64,000 nucleotides of DNA, taken from NCBI RefSeq assembly GCF_900115715.1, contig NZ_FOXM01000012.1, forward strand, positions 62,001-126,000, written 5' to 3'. The stretch comes from Geopseudomonas sagittaria (GTDB taxonomy: Bacteria > Pseudomonadota > Gammaproteobacteria > Pseudomonadales > Pseudomonadaceae). The first letter of the stretch is position 1, and every line of letters starts with the position of its first letter. Below are positions 14,763 through 23,852 of the stretch, piece after piece. The position numbers were made by a program, and so were the translations under genes. The notes under the pieces are model-generated. The model was not told the DNA's origin, ran no database searches, and saw only the letters and a list, made by a program, of their open reading frames with translations.

Positions 14763-16064
14763 CTCCAGGCGGGCGACGAAGCCGCCCTGCGGGTGGTTGG
14801 CCAGCACCAGCTGGCCGCCATGGCGCTGGGCGGCGCGGCGGGCGATGGCCAGGCCGAGGCCGTGTCCCGCGCTGGCCTGGCCGGGGGCGCGGAAGAACGG
14901 CTCGCCGAGCTGGGCCAGATGCTCGGCCGCGGCGCCGGGGCCGTGGTCGCGGACCTCGATCAGCAGCTGCTCGCCGTCGCGGCGGGCGCTGACTTCCAGC
15001 GGCTGCCCGGCCGGATTGAAGCGCAGGGCGTTGCGCAGCAGGTTGTCCAGCGCGCGCTCGAGCAGGTCCGGCCAGCCCTGCAGCTGCAGGTCGGCGGGCA
15101 CCTCGACGCGCAGTTCCTGCTGCGGCGCCAGCAGGCGCGCATCGTCGCGCAGCTTTTCCAGCAGCGCCGCCAGGTTGACCGGCTGGCGCTGGCTGCTCTC
15201 GGCATCCACGCGGGCCAGGACCAGAATCTCGCTGATCAGCGCTTCCAGGCGGTCGCACTCCTGCACCAGGCGTGGCCACAGGCGCGCGCGTTCGGCGTCG
15301 CTGGCGCGCTCGGCCAGGGCCAGGGCGATGCGCAGGCGGGCCAGCGGCGAGCGCAGTTCGTGGGAGACGTCGCGCAGCAGCTGGCGCTGGCTGCCGATCA
15401 GGTCCTGCAGGCGCGCGCCCATGCGGTTGAAGTCGCGGGCCAGGGTGCCCAGCTCGTCGCGCCGGGACGCCAGGCGAGCCAGGCTGTGCTGCTGGTAGGT
15501 GGTCCGGCCGAGATCGTGCACCGCCCCGCGCAGGCGGTTGAGCGGGCGGGTGATCGACAGGGTCAGCAGCACGCTGAGCAGGGTCAGCACCACCACGGCG
15601 ATGACCAGCGCGCTGAGTGGCCAGAGCAGGCTGTCGCGGTGCCAGGTGGCCAGCTCGGGATGCGGGATGCGGTAGATGAACAGGTAGGTCTGCTCGCTCT
15701 GCGGACTGGTGTAGTCCTCGGTCAGGCGTCGCCAGGGCAGGCGCTGCGGGTTGTGCTGGCGCGCTTCGAAGGCGGCGGCGCGGCGTGGGAAGGTGCCGCG
15801 CACCAGCAGCTGGCCGGTTTCGTCGAGTACCTGGATGTCCACGCGATGGCGATGCCGGTGGCGTTCGAGGAACTCCTGGGCGGCCTCCGGCCCCTGCTGC
15901 TCGAAGCGCAGGCTCCATTCGGCGGCCACGCCGCGAATGCCGGGGTGCTGGGCGAGGATCCAGGCGTCCTGGTTGAGGGCGCGGCCGAGCAGCAGCGACA
16001 GGCCGGCGACCAGGGCGATGGCCAGCCAGAAGGTGGCGAAGATGCGCCAGAACAGGGTGCGCAT
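14733..16064 (-). CDS. cpxS: Cpx-type sensor histidine kinase
   Basis: The 443-residue protein has a membrane helix at about 7-26, a periplasmic domain of roughly 130 residues, a second membrane helix around 170-190, a HAMP linker, the HisKA phosphoacceptor segment (RDVSHELRSPLARL), and an HATPase domain with NLLRNALRF, DHGPG and GHGLGLAI. It should phosphorylate the response regulator encoded at 16668-17360. A strong intrinsic terminator lies just 28 bp before its start codon, between it and the cpxP-like gene, so its expression probably depends on read-through or an unseen promoter. The symbol follows the P. aeruginosa usage as I recall it. Confidence 0.9.
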   Translation of the reverse strand: MRTLFWRIFATFWLAIALVAGLSLLLGRALNQDAWILAQHPGIRGVAAEWSLRFEQQGPEAAQEFLERHRHRHRVDIQVLDETGQLLVRGTFPRRAAAFEARQHNPQRLPWRRLTEDYTSPQSEQTYLFIYRIPHPELATWHRDSLLWPLSALVIAVVVLTLLSVLLTLSITRPLNRLRGAVHDLGRTTYQQHSLARLASRRDELGTLARDFNRMGARLQDLIGSQRQLLRDVSHELRSPLARLRIALALAERASDAERARLWPRLVQECDRLEALISEILVLARVDAESSQRQPVNLAALLEKLRDDARLLAPQQELRVEVPADLQLQGWPDLLERALDNLLRNALRFNPAGQPLEVSARRDGEQLLIEVRDHGPGAAAEHLAQLGEPFFRAPGQASAGHGLGLAIARRAAQRHGGQLVLANHPQGGFVARLELPLNLGAEA

Positions 16065-16091
16065 GCGCGGGTCCGTTATCGAGGTGGAATG

Positions 16092-16124
16092 AAAAACGGG
16101 GGCATCCTGGCGGATGCCCCCGTT
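16092..16124 (-). terminator. Strong intrinsic terminator between cpxP-like and cpxS
   Basis: On the coding strand a 13-bp perfect stem (AACGGGGGCATCC and its complement), a 4-base loop and a run of five Ts form a textbook terminator. It follows the cpxP-like stop codon and precedes the kinase gene by 28 bp. Confidence 0.85.
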
Positions 16125-16129
16125 GGGTC

Positions 16130-16564
16130 TTACTGGGCCTTCTTGTCGCGCTCGGCCTTCCAGGCTTCGAACTCGGCGCGTTCGGCGCGGCGCGCCTCAC
16201 GCTCTTTCTGCATCTCGTCGTAGCGCTTCTGCTGCTCGGGCGTCAGTGCGTCGCGAATGATCTTGGCAGCCTTGTCGCGGTTGTCCTGCAGCTCCTTCTG
16301 CATGGCGGCCTTTTCAGCGGCCGGCAGCTTTTCGAGGTAGCGCTGGGTGATCTCGTGCTTGCTCTTCACCTGCTCGCGCATCTGGCTGCGGATCTGCTGG
16401 CGCTGCTCGGCGCTGAGGTCCAGGCCCTTCATCATCATGTGGCCGCCGTGGTGGTAGCCGTCGCCACGCATGTGGCGCGGCCCCATGTCGTCAGAACCGG
16501 GAGCGGCGATGGCCAGGGTCGGCAGGGCGGCGGCGAGGAGCAGGGCGGAGAGGGTCTTGCGCAT
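16130..16564 (-). CDS. Spy/CpxP-like periplasmic protein
   Basis: The 144-residue protein has a signal peptide (cleavage near AIA-AP), a His/Met-rich stretch (HMRGDGYHHGGHMMM) that could bind metal, and a helical domain with the LTxxQ signatures (LSAEQRQQI, LTPEQQKRY). It belongs to the Spy/CpxP family of periplasmic chaperones or sensor modulators. Lying between the regulator and kinase genes, it is a natural candidate for feedback on the kinase. A CpxR-type box lies 83-98 bp upstream, and a strong terminator follows the gene. Confidence 0.88.
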   Translation of the reverse strand: MRKTLSALLLAAALPTLAIAAPGSDDMGPRHMRGDGYHHGGHMMMKGLDLSAEQRQQIRSQMREQVKSKHEITQRYLEKLPAAEKAAMQKELQDNRDKAAKIIRDALTPEQQKRYDEMQKEREARRAERAEFEAWKAERDKKAQ

Positions 16565-16646
16565 GGTCTGATTCCTTCTCGATGGCGGCGTGGTCGCCGG
16601 ATGAGTTCAGTCTAGGGGGCGCAAGGTCAGCCGCGGTCAGTCATGG

Positions 16647-16662
16647 GTAAAGGGAGGGTAAA
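16647..16662. promoter_or_regulatory. CpxR-type box
   Basis: GTAAA-GGGAGG-GTAAA is a direct repeat matching the CpxR recognition pattern GTAAA-N(4-8)-GTAAA. It lies between the regulator stop codon and the cpxP-like start, in inverse orientation to the genes. Autoregulation is inferred. Confidence 0.6.
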
Positions 16663-16667
16663 GACGC

Positions 16668-17360
16668 TCAGGGTGCGTAGTAGTAGCCGCGCCCGCGGCT
16701 GGCGAGGATGCGCGGGCGGCCGTCGGCATGCGGGCCGAGCTTCTTGCGCAGGTTGCTGACGTGCATGTCCAGGCTGCGGTCGTAGAGGGTCAGCTTGCGG
16801 CCGAGGGCGAGCAGGGCGAGGGCCTGCTTGTCCAGCGGCTCGCCGGGCTGCTTGAGCAGGGCTTCGAGGATGTGGCTTTCCGAGACGGTCAGGGTGATTT
16901 CCTGCTCGCCGAGCATCGCCACCCCGCGGTTCGGGCTGTAGCTGAGGTCGCCCAGCTCCAGGCGGGTATTGCCGGCGGTGTCGGCGCTGCCGCCGCTCTG
17001 CGTGCGGCGCAGCACGGCACGCAGGCGTGCGGTCAGCTCGCGGGGGTCGCAGGGCTTGGCCAGGTAGTCGTCGGCGCCCAGCTCCAGGCCGAGGATGCGG
17101 TCCAGCGGCTCGCCGCGGGCCGACAGCATCAGCACCGGCAGCTGCGGGTATTCGCCGCGCAGCTGCTTGAGCAGCTCCAGGCCGCTGCCGTCGGGCAGCA
17201 TGACGTCGAGTACCACGGCATCCGGCGTGCGCTCGGCGAGGGCGTCGCGGGCATGGCTGCCATCGTGGCAGGCGCGCACCTGGAAGCCTTCCTGGCCGAG
17301 CCAGGCGGCCAGCAGGTCGGTGAGCTCGCGGTCGTCGTCGATCAGCAGCAGTTCACTCAT
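16668..17360 (-). CDS. cpxR: OmpR-family response regulator, Cpx-type
   Basis: The 230-residue protein has a receiver domain with the acidic pocket LLIDDD, the phosphoacceptor Asp in VVLDVMLPDG and the conserved Lys in LAKPCDP. A winged-helix DNA-binding domain follows, ending with SNLRKKLGPHADGRPRI and RGRGYYYAP. It is the cognate partner of the kinase at 14733-16064. The ATG at 17360 is used, since the family starts with MSELLLIDDD; an in-frame ATG at 17384 only adds eight residues. Confidence 0.92.
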   Translation of the reverse strand: MSELLLIDDDRELTDLLAAWLGQEGFQVRACHDGSHARDALAERTPDAVVLDVMLPDGSGLELLKQLRGEYPQLPVLMLSARGEPLDRILGLELGADDYLAKPCDPRELTARLRAVLRRTQSGGSADTAGNTRLELGDLSYSPNRGVAMLGEQEITLTVSESHILEALLKQPGEPLDKQALALLALGRKLTLYDRSLDMHVSNLRKKLGPHADGRPRILASRGRGYYYAP

Positions 17361-17412
17361 CACGTTCTCGGGGCGGTGCAGCATGAGGTACGGGGCGCGC
17401 TCGGCCGGCCGC

Positions 17413-17712
17413 TCAGGGCAGGGTCTGGCGGAACGGCTTGACCACCACCTCGGCGTAGACCCCGGCGGCGCAGAAGGGGTCGGCGTCGGCCCAGGCGCGG
17501 GCGGCTTCCAGCGAGTCGAATTCGGCGACGATCAGGCTGCCGGTGAAGCCGGCCGGGCCCGGGTCGTTGCTGTCGATGGCCGGGTGCGGGCCGGCGAGGA
17601 CCAGGCGGCCGGCGTCCTTGAGGGCGTTGAGACGCTCGAGATGGGCCGGGCGGTTGGCCAGGCGGGCGTCGAGGGAGTTGGCGGCGTCGCTGGCGATGAT
17701 GGCGTAGAGCAT
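17413..17712 (-). CDS. YciI family protein
   Basis: This 99-residue protein of the dimeric alpha/beta barrel YciI family starts MLYAIIASD and contains the characteristic His-Asp neighbourhood ([16 protein letters not shown]). Related domains act as muconolactone-isomerase-like enzymes, but the cellular role is not known. AAGGA is six bases upstream of the ATG. It ends 52 bp from the cpxR start on the same strand. Confidence 0.9.
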   Translation of the reverse strand: MLYAIIASDAANSLDARLANRPAHLERLNALKDAGRLVLAGPHPAIDSNDPGPAGFTGSLIVAEFDSLEAARAWADADPFCAAGVYAEVVVKPFRQTLP

Positions 17713-17862
17713 GTCAGTCCTTGGAGGCGGATTGTGCGCGGACGGTATCGTGCATGTGGCGGGGATTGGCGGGGTGAAGTCGATGAATTGTTTCACGGCA
17801 CACGCCACGGGCAGGATGAGGGGGCATAATAACAGACCACCCAAGACGGAAAAGCATCGCCC

Positions 17863-18723
17863 ATGTACGTTGATCTGCACTGCCACAGTACCGCCTCCGA
17901 CGGCATGCTCACGCCTGCCGGGGTGGTGGCGCGGGCGCACGAGCACGGCGTGGGGGTACTGGCGCTGACCGATCACGATACCCTCGACGGGCTGCCCGAG
18001 GCGCGCGCCTGTGCCGCAGCGCTGGGCATCGAACTGGTCGACGGCATCGAGCTGTCCTGCACCTGGGCGGGGGCGACCATCCATGTCCTCGGCTACGCCT
18101 TCGCGCCCGACGCGCCGGCCCTGCAGCGGGCCATCGCGGCGCTGCACGAGGGGCGCTGGGCGCGCTCCGAGGAGATCGACCGGCGCCTGGCGGCCAAGGG
18201 CATGCCCGGCTGCCTGGACGGGGCGCGGGCGGTGCAGCAGGAGCGCGGCGAGAGCGGCAATGCGCCGTCGCGGCCGCACTTCGCCGAGTTCATGGTGCGC
18301 GCCGGCTTCGTCAAGGATCACGCCCAGGCGTTCCAGCGCTGGCTGGGCGCCGGCAAGCTGGGCGACGTCAAGCAGCACTGGCCGACGCTGGAGAGCACCC
18401 TGGAAACCCTGCGTGACTCCGGCGCCTCGATCAGTCTGGCGCATCCGTGCCATTACGACTTTACTCGAACGAAAAGACGCAAGTTGGTGGCGGCCTTCGT
18501 CGAGGGGGGCGGGCATGCGCTGGAAGTGTCCAACGGCCCGCAGGTGGACAGTCAGGTCGGCATGCTGGCCAATCTCGCCCGCGAATTCGGTCTGCTGGCC
18601 AGCGCCGGCAGCGACTTTCACGGGCCGCGGCAGTGGTCCGAGCTGGGCAGCTACCGGGCGCCGCCTGACGATGTGGCGCTGCTCTGGCGGCGTCTGACGC
18701 GACAGGAACATCCGATTGCTTAA
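17863..18723 (+). CDS. rnm: PHP-domain exonuclease, RNase AM (TrpH/YciV)
   Basis: The 286-residue PHP-family metal phosphoesterase has the motifs DLHCHST at the N-terminus, [23 protein letters not shown] and SAGSDFHG, which together build the three-metal site. Members of this group hydrolyse 3',5'-bisphosphonucleotides and trim the 5' end of 23S/16S/5S rRNA precursors in E. coli. It is divergent from yciI and heads a close-packed run with yciO, scpA, scpB and rluB. Confidence 0.9.
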   Translation: MYVDLHCHSTASDGMLTPAGVVARAHEHGVGVLALTDHDTLDGLPEARACAAALGIELVDGIELSCTWAGATIHVLGYAFAPDAPALQRAIAALHEGRWARSEEIDRRLAAKGMPGCLDGARAVQQERGESGNAPSRPHFAEFMVRAGFVKDHAQAFQRWLGAGKLGDVKQHWPTLESTLETLRDSGASISLAHPCHYDFTRTKRRKLVAAFVEGGGHALEVSNGPQVDSQVGMLANLAREFGLLASAGSDFHGPRQWSELGSYRAPPDDVALLWRRLTRQEHPIA

Positions 18724-18732
18724 GGAACAGCA

Positions 18733-19362
18733 ATGAGCCAATTCTTCCAGATTCACGCGGAGAATCCGCAGGCGCGGCTGGTCAAGCAGGCCGTGGACAT
18801 CATTCGCCAGGGCGGCGTGGCGGTCTATCCGACCGATTCTTCCTATGCCCTCGGTTGCCTGATCGGCAACAAGAGCGCGATCGACCGCATTCGCCAGCTG
18901 CGCCGGTTGGACGACAAGCACAACTTCACCCTGCTGTGCCGCGACCTGTCGCAGCTCGGCGAGTACGCCAAGGTCGACACCAGCGCGTTTCGTCTGCTCA
19001 AGGCACATACTCCGGGGCCCTATACCTTCATCCTCGACGCCACCCGCGAAGTGCCGCGCATGCTGCTGCATCCCAAGCGCCGCACCATCGGCCTGCGGGT
19101 GCCCGGCAATCCCATCGCCCACGCCCTGCTCACCGAGCTGGGCGAGCCGCTGATGAGCGTGAGCCTGATCATGCCGGGCGACGAGCAGCCGCTGAGCGAT
19201 CCCGAGGAGATTCGCGATCGTCTGGAAAAGCTGGTCGACCTGATCGTCGATGGCGGTTATGGCAGCCTCGAGGCGTCCACCGTGATCAGCCTGGTGGGCG
19301 GCGAGCCCGAGGTGGTGCGCGTCGGTTGTGGCGATCCGGAACCGTTCATGGTGCCGGCCTGA
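18733..19362 (+). CDS. yciO: YciO-type Sua5/TsaC-like protein
   Basis: The 209-residue protein has the Sua5/YrdC fold: the N-terminal segment [20 protein letters not shown] forms the nucleotide and threonine binding region, and [10 protein letters not shown] and [11 protein letters not shown] complete it. YciO proteins are paralogues of the threonylcarbamoyl-AMP synthase TsaC and lack certain loops. AAGGAACAGCA precedes the ATG. It is 9 bp downstream of rnm, in keeping with co-transcription. Confidence 0.9.
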   Translation: MSQFFQIHAENPQARLVKQAVDIIRQGGVAVYPTDSSYALGCLIGNKSAIDRIRQLRRLDDKHNFTLLCRDLSQLGEYAKVDTSAFRLLKAHTPGPYTFILDATREVPRMLLHPKRRTIGLRVPGNPIAHALLTELGEPLMSVSLIMPGDEQPLSDPEEIRDRLEKLVDLIVDGGYGSLEASTVISLVGGEPEVVRVGCGDPEPFMVPA

Positions 19363-19386
19363 GTTCGATGATTGCGAGAAACGCCG

Positions 19387-20256
19387 GTGACTGAGTGCCC
19401 CATGCCCGCCGAGGCCCCCGTTGATCAGGCCCGCCCCGAGCAGCTGGCGCTGGTCTATGGCCAGGCCTTCACCGAGCTGCCGCAGGATCTGTACATCCCC
19501 CCGGATGCGCTGGAGGTGTTCCTCGAGGCCTTCGAGGGGCCGCTCGACCTGTTGCTGTACCTGATCCGCAAGCAGAACATCGACATCCTCGACATCCCGG
19601 TGGCCGACATCACCCGCCAGTACATGGGTTATGTCGAGCTGATGAAGACGGTGCACCTGGAGCTGGCCGCCGAATACCTGGTGATGGCGGCGATGCTCGC
19701 CGAGATCAAGTCGCGCATGCTGCTGCCGCGCTCCAGTGAGGCGGTGGAGGATGAGGAGGATCCGCGCGCCGAGCTGATCCGTCGCCTGCAGGAATACGAG
19801 CGCTTCAAGCAGGCCGCCGAGGAGCTTGACGATCTGCCGCGGGTCGGTCGCGACCTGCAGGTGCCGCTGCTGCCGGCGCCCCAGGCGCGCGGGCGCACGC
19901 TGCTGCCGGAGGTCGGCCTGGACGAGCTGCTGCTGGCGATGGCCGAGGTGCTGCAGCGCGCCGAGCTGTTCGAGAGCCATCAGGTCAGTCGCGAGCTGCT
20001 GTCCACCCGCGAGCGCATGAGCGATGTGCTCGAACGCCTGCAGGGCGGGGCCTTCGTCGCCTTCGTCGAGCTGTTCAGCGCCGAGGAGGGCAAGCTCGGG
20101 GTGGTGGTGACCTTCATGGCGATCCTCGAGCTGGTCAAGGAGTCGCTGGTCGAGCTGGTGCAGAACGAGCCGTTCACGCCGATCCATGTGCGCCTGCGTG
20201 GCGAGGTGCTCGAAGAGAGCCTGTCTGAAGACGTTGTCGAGAGTATTGCCGAATGA
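19387..20256 (+). CDS. scpA: Segregation and condensation protein A
   Basis: This is the kleisin subunit of the SMC-ScpAB condensin. The N-terminal kleisin signature [19 protein letters not shown] starts about 45 residues in, followed by the helix that binds the SMC neck ([19 protein letters not shown]) and an acidic linker; the C-terminal winged helix ends in [11 protein letters not shown]. The start is not certain: GTG at 19387 has GAGA seven bases upstream, TTG at 19372 and ATG at 19402 are alternatives, and all lie before the conserved domain. It overlaps scpB by 4 bp. Confidence 0.92.
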   Translation: MTECPMPAEAPVDQARPEQLALVYGQAFTELPQDLYIPPDALEVFLEAFEGPLDLLLYLIRKQNIDILDIPVADITRQYMGYVELMKTVHLELAAEYLVMAAMLAEIKSRMLLPRSSEAVEDEEDPRAELIRRLQEYERFKQAAEELDDLPRVGRDLQVPLLPAPQARGRTLLPEVGLDELLLAMAEVLQRAELFESHQVSRELLSTRERMSDVLERLQGGAFVAFVELFSAEEGKLGVVVTFMAILELVKESLVELVQNEPFTPIHVRLRGEVLEESLSEDVVESIAE

Positions 20257-21065
20257 ACCTTGCCGATCCGCGCCAGCTGGCGACCGTGCTCGAGGCCATC
20301 CTCCTGGCGGCCGGCAAGCCGCTGCCCCTGGAGCGCCTGGCCGAACTGTTCGACGAGGCCGAGCGGCCGTCGCCGAAGCTGCTCCGCGAGGCGCTGGGGG
20401 TGCTGGGCGGCTCCTGTCTGGGGCGCGGTTTCGAGCTGAGCGAGGTGGCCTCGGGCTACCGCCTGCAGGTGCGCGAGCGCTTTGCGCCCTGGGTCGGGCG
20501 TCTCTGGGAGGAGCGTCCGCAGCGCTATTCGCGAGCCTTGCTGGAAACCCTGGCGCTGATCGCCTACCGCCAGCCGATCACCCGCGGCGAGATCGAGGAG
20601 GTGCGCGGCGTGGCGGTCAACAGCAATATCGTCAAGACCCTGCTCGAGCGTGAGTGGGTCCGCGTGGTCGGCTATCGCGAGGTGCCCGGCCGGCCGGCGA
20701 TGTTCGCCACCACCCGCGGCTTTCTCGACCACTTCAATCTGAAGAGCCTCGACGAGCTGCCGCCGCTGGCGGCGCTGCGCGAGCTGGAGCCGCGCCTGCC
20801 GGCCGAGGACCTCGATCCCGATGTGCCGGCCGGCCTGCAGGCGCGTGCCGACCTGGTGCTGGCCGATGGCGAGGGGGGCGAGGCGCTGGAGCAGGCGGAG
20901 GCGCCGCGCAGCGAAACCAACTTCCGCAGCCTGCTGGCCGAGCTGGATGCCATGGAGCAGGGCCTGAAGAGCGATTTCGACGATCTGCCGCTGGCGCCGC
21001 TCGAGGACGAGGGCGGCGATGAGTCCGTCGCCCGCCTGGCCGCGGACGAACTGCAGCCCGACTGA
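20253..21065 (+). CDS. scpB: Segregation and condensation protein B
   Basis: The 270-residue protein has two winged-helix domains typical of Scp[22 protein letters not shown] at the N-terminus and [37 protein letters not shown] and [15 protein letters not shown] in the second. An acidic, low-complexity tail of about 90 residues follows. It forms the dimeric accessory subunit of the SMC complex with ScpA. The start overlaps the scpA stop (ATGA), so the two are translationally coupled. Confidence 0.95.
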   Translation: MNLADPRQLATVLEAILLAAGKPLPLERLAELFDEAERPSPKLLREALGVLGGSCLGRGFELSEVASGYRLQVRERFAPWVGRLWEERPQRYSRALLETLALIAYRQPITRGEIEEVRGVAVNSNIVKTLLEREWVRVVGYREVPGRPAMFATTRGFLDHFNLKSLDELPPLAALRELEPRLPAEDLDPDVPAGLQARADLVLADGEGGEALEQAEAPRSETNFRSLLAELDAMEQGLKSDFDDLPLAPLEDEGGDESVARLAADELQPD

Positions 21066-21193
21066 AGGCCTGCTCCGGATCGCCCCGCTCGGTCGTCTCG
21101 CGGGTGCGCCCGGCCGCCCATAGGCGTATGATGCTTGCCCGCTCTTTCGTAGAGTCAGTTCACAGAATCCGGTTACACCGGGAGGTGCCCAGA

Positions 21194-22294
21194 ATGAACG
21201 AAGAACACAATTCCGCCGAGTCCGCCGCAGTCGGCGAAGAATACCGCCCCGCAGGCGAAAAGCTGCAGAAGGTGCTGGCGCGCATGGGCGTCGGCTCGCG
21301 CCGCGACGTCGAGGAGTGGATCACCCAGGGTCGCGTCAAGGTCAACGGCGCCCAGGCGACCCTGGGCCAGCGCATCGGCTACAGCGATGCCATCGCCCTC
21401 GACGGCCGCCTGCTGCGCCGCGAGGAAGACGAAGTGGTGCGCCGCGTGCTGATCTACAACAAGCCCGAAGGCGAGGTGTGCACCCGTTCCGACCCGGAAG
21501 GGCGCCCCACCGTGTTCGACCGTCTGCCGCGCCCGAAGAGCGGTCGCTGGATCAACATCGGCCGTCTCGACATCAACACCACCGGCCTGCTGATGTTCAC
21601 CACCGACGGCGAGCTGGCCAACCGCCTGATGCACCCCTCCTACGAGATGGACCGCGAGTACGCGGTGCGCGTGCGTGGCGAAGTCACCGACGAGATGCTC
21701 GAGAACCTGAAGAACGGCGTGGTGCTCGAGGATGGCCCGGCGCGCTTCACCGACGTCAAGGAAGCCCCGCAGGGCGACGGCTTCAACCGCTGGTTCCACT
21801 GCGTGGTGATGGAAGGCCGCAACCGCGAGGTGCGTCGCCTGTGGGAGTCCCAAGGCCTGGTGGTCAGCCGCCTGAAGCGCGTGCGCTTCGGTCCGGTGTT
21901 CCTCACCTCCGACATGTCGGTCGGCCGCTGGCGCGAGATGGATCAGATCGAGGTGGATATCCTCGCCGGTGAAGTCGGTCTGCGGCCGATGGCCCTGCCG
22001 GGCATGAAGGGCAAGACCCGCGAGAAGCTCGACCGCCAGCAGCGCAAGTCGGCCAAGCCGGTGGTTGGCGAGCGTGGCCGCTCGAGCCGTGGCGAAGGTC
22101 GTGGCCAGGGCTCGCAGCTGGCCGAGCGCCCGGCCGACGTCAAGCGCGGCCAGCGTCCGGCCAAGGGGCGCGACGAGCGCTCCTCGCCCAACCTGACCGA
22201 GCGCCCCTCGCGCAAGCCGGCCGCAGCGCAGCCGGCCAAGCGCCGCCCTCAGCCGTCCGGTGAAGGCCAGCGTCCGGGGTTTCGCAGGAAGTAA
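21194..22294 (+). CDS. rluB: 23S rRNA pseudouridine synthase RluB
   Basis: The 366-residue protein has an S4 RNA-binding domain ([20 protein letters not shown]), the RsuA/RluB/E/F catalytic motif [14 protein letters not shown] with the nucleophilic Asp, and the later [10 protein letters not shown] segment. RluB modifies U2605 (E. coli numbering). A long C-terminal tail rich in Arg, Lys, Pro and Gln is basic and disordered-looking, as is common in Pseudomonas homologues. GGAGGT eight bases before 21194 supports this ATG over the frame start at 21104. A perfect palindromic terminator follows. Confidence 0.95.
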   Translation: MNEEHNSAESAAVGEEYRPAGEKLQKVLARMGVGSRRDVEEWITQGRVKVNGAQATLGQRIGYSDAIALDGRLLRREEDEVVRRVLIYNKPEGEVCTRSDPEGRPTVFDRLPRPKSGRWINIGRLDINTTGLLMFTTDGELANRLMHPSYEMDREYAVRVRGEVTDEMLENLKNGVVLEDGPARFTDVKEAPQGDGFNRWFHCVVMEGRNREVRRLWESQGLVVSRLKRVRFGPVFLTSDMSVGRWREMDQIEVDILAGEVGLRPMALPGMKGKTREKLDRQQRKSAKPVVGERGRSSRGEGRGQGSQLAERPADVKRGQRPAKGRDERSSPNLTERPSRKPAAAQPAKRRPQPSGEGQRPGFRRK

Positions 22295-22335
22295 GCCGTC
22301 ACTAGTGAGCCGTCGCCGCTAGGCGTGGCTGAATG

Positions 22336-22364
22336 AAGAAGGCGACCCGCGGGTCGCCTTCTTT
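22336..22364. terminator. Bidirectional terminator between rluB and rdgC
   Basis: A perfect palindrome (AGAAGGCGACCCG and its complement) with A/T flanks lies between two convergent genes and can terminate both. Confidence 0.85.
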
Positions 22365-22387
22365 GTGTCCGGGGTTTGCCGACCCGG

Positions 22388-23308
22388 TCAGATGCCCTGG
22401 GGGATTTCCTCGCCGCCGAGGGCCTCGATCAGCTGCGGCAGGAACTCGGTGAAGGTCAGCATCATCAGGGTGAAGCTGGCGTCCTGCTGGGCCAGGGCGT
22501 CGTCGCCGCCGTCCTGCTCGGCCTGATCCTGCAGCAGGTCCTCGAAGCGCAGGCGCTTGAGAGCCAGCTTGTCGTCGATCAGCAGGGACAGCTTGTCCGA
22601 CCAGGCCAGGCTCAGCTTGGTCACCAGCTTGCCGGCGGCCAGGTGGTTCTGCACCTCGTCGCTGCCCAGGTCCTGGCGCTTGCAGCGCACGATGCCGCCA
22701 TCCTCGTGGGTGTCGCGCAGCTCGCACTCGTCGAGCAGCTGCAGGCCGTTGCTGGCCTGCGGACTCTTCATCCACTCGGTGAAAGTGGCGGTGGGGGCGA
22801 CCTTCACGCTCAGCGGGCGCACCGGCAGGCTGCCCAGGGCCTCGCGCAGGGTGGAGAGCAGATCCTCGGCCTTCTTCGGGCTGGAGGCGTCGACCAGGAT
22901 CAGGCCCTGCTTTGGCGCGATGGCGGCGAAGGTGGTCTGGCGGCGGAGGAAGGCGCGCGGCAGGAAAGCCTGCACGATGTCGTCCTTGAGCTGGTCGCGC
23001 TCCTTCTTGTAGACCTTGCGCATCTGCTGCTCTTCGATCTCGTCGACCTTCTCCTTCAGTGCGTCGCGCACCACGCTGCCGGGCAGGATGCGCTCCTCCT
23101 TGCGCGCGGCGATGAGGAAGAACTCCTGGCTGACATGCGCCAGGGGGGCGTCGGCGCCCTTGCCCAGCGGCGCGACGAAGCCGTAGGTGGAGAGTTCCTG
23201 GCTGGCGCAGGGGCGGGCCGGCTTGCTGGCCAGAGCCGCTTCGAGTTTCTCGGCGTCCAGTTGCAGATCCTGGGTAAGGCGATAGACGAGCAGGTTGCGG
23301 AACCACAT
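22388..23308 (-). CDS. rdgC: Recombination-associated protein RdgC
   Basis: At 306 residues the product has the usual RdgC length. It starts [13 protein letters not shown] and contains [12 protein letters not shown]-type N-terminal strands, and the long helical region that builds the ring-shaped dimer encircling DNA. RdgC inhibits RecA loading and is linked to replication fork stability and pilin variation in other bacteria. The ATG at 23308 is taken rather than the upstream in-frame ATG at 23332. Confidence 0.95.
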   Translation of the reverse strand: MWFRNLLVYRLTQDLQLDAEKLEAALASKPARPCASQELSTYGFVAPLGKGADAPLAHVSQEFFLIAARKEERILPGSVVRDALKEKVDEIEEQQMRKVYKKERDQLKDDIVQAFLPRAFLRRQTTFAAIAPKQGLILVDASSPKKAEDLLSTLREALGSLPVRPLSVKVAPTATFTEWMKSPQASNGLQLLDECELRDTHEDGGIVRCKRQDLGSDEVQNHLAAGKLVTKLSLAWSDKLSLLIDDKLALKRLRFEDLLQDQAEQDGGDDALAQQDASFTLMMLTFTEFLPQLIEALGGEEIPQGI

Positions 23309-23423
23309 GGCGGCGGGGCACTCCTTGAGCAAAGGAGACCATTATTCCCCCTGGCGCGTCTGCCGGCCACCGTGGATTGCGGCAAGTGTTTGGTTTGCCT
23401 CGAAAATTTATTTCAGAAAACAC

Positions 23424-23452
23424 TTGCCAGGTGCGAATTTGATCCCTAGAAT
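23424..23452 (+). promoter_or_regulatory. Sigma-70 promoter of the tRNA pair
   Basis: TTGCCA (23424-23429), a 17-bp spacer and TAGAAT (23447-23452) form a good consensus promoter 46 bp before the mature tRNA-Val. Confidence 0.75.
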
Positions 23453-23498
23453 GCGCACCACTTCGAGAGCAAACGCAAACATGCGAATGCAGCAGAAT

Positions 23499-23574
23499 GG
23501 GTGATTAGCTCAGCTGGGAGAGCATCTGCCTTACAAGCAGAGGGTCGGCGGTTCGATCCCGTCATCACCCACCA
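23499..23574 (+). tRNA. tRNA-Val (anticodon TAC)
   Basis: The 76-base cloverleaf has acceptor arms GGGTGAT/ATCACCC, D-loop AGCTCAGCTGGGAGAGC, anticodon loop CTTACAA with TAC, T-loop GGTTCGATCC and an encoded CCA end. Confidence 0.97.
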
Positions 23575-23589
23575 CTCTCGAGGTTGCGC

Positions 23590-23666
23590 GCAGCGGTAGT
23601 TCAGTCGGTTAGAATACCGGCCTGTCACGCCGGGGGTCGCGGGTTCGAGTCCCGTCCGCTGCGCCA
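23590..23666 (+). tRNA. tRNA-Asp (anticodon GTC)
   Basis: The 77-base cloverleaf has acceptor arms GCAGCGG/CCGCTGC, anticodon loop CTGTCAC with GTC, T-loop GGTTCGAGTCC and an encoded GCCA end. It lies 15 bp after tRNA-Val and is presumably cut from the same transcript. Confidence 0.97.
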
Positions 23667-23852
23667 TTTTTCTCCCCAAAGTGACAAGTCAAGCCAATAC
23701 CTCCCCCAAAGTTCAACGCGGAATGTCGCGATTTGAACTTTTCGTCGTTTCTGCATTCCAACTTTTCCCAGCCATGGCAGCCGCCGCGCCGGCCTGCTAA
23801 GCTCGCGCTTTTCCGAGTTTGCCGCTGTGGCACCCATCACTAAGGAACATGC

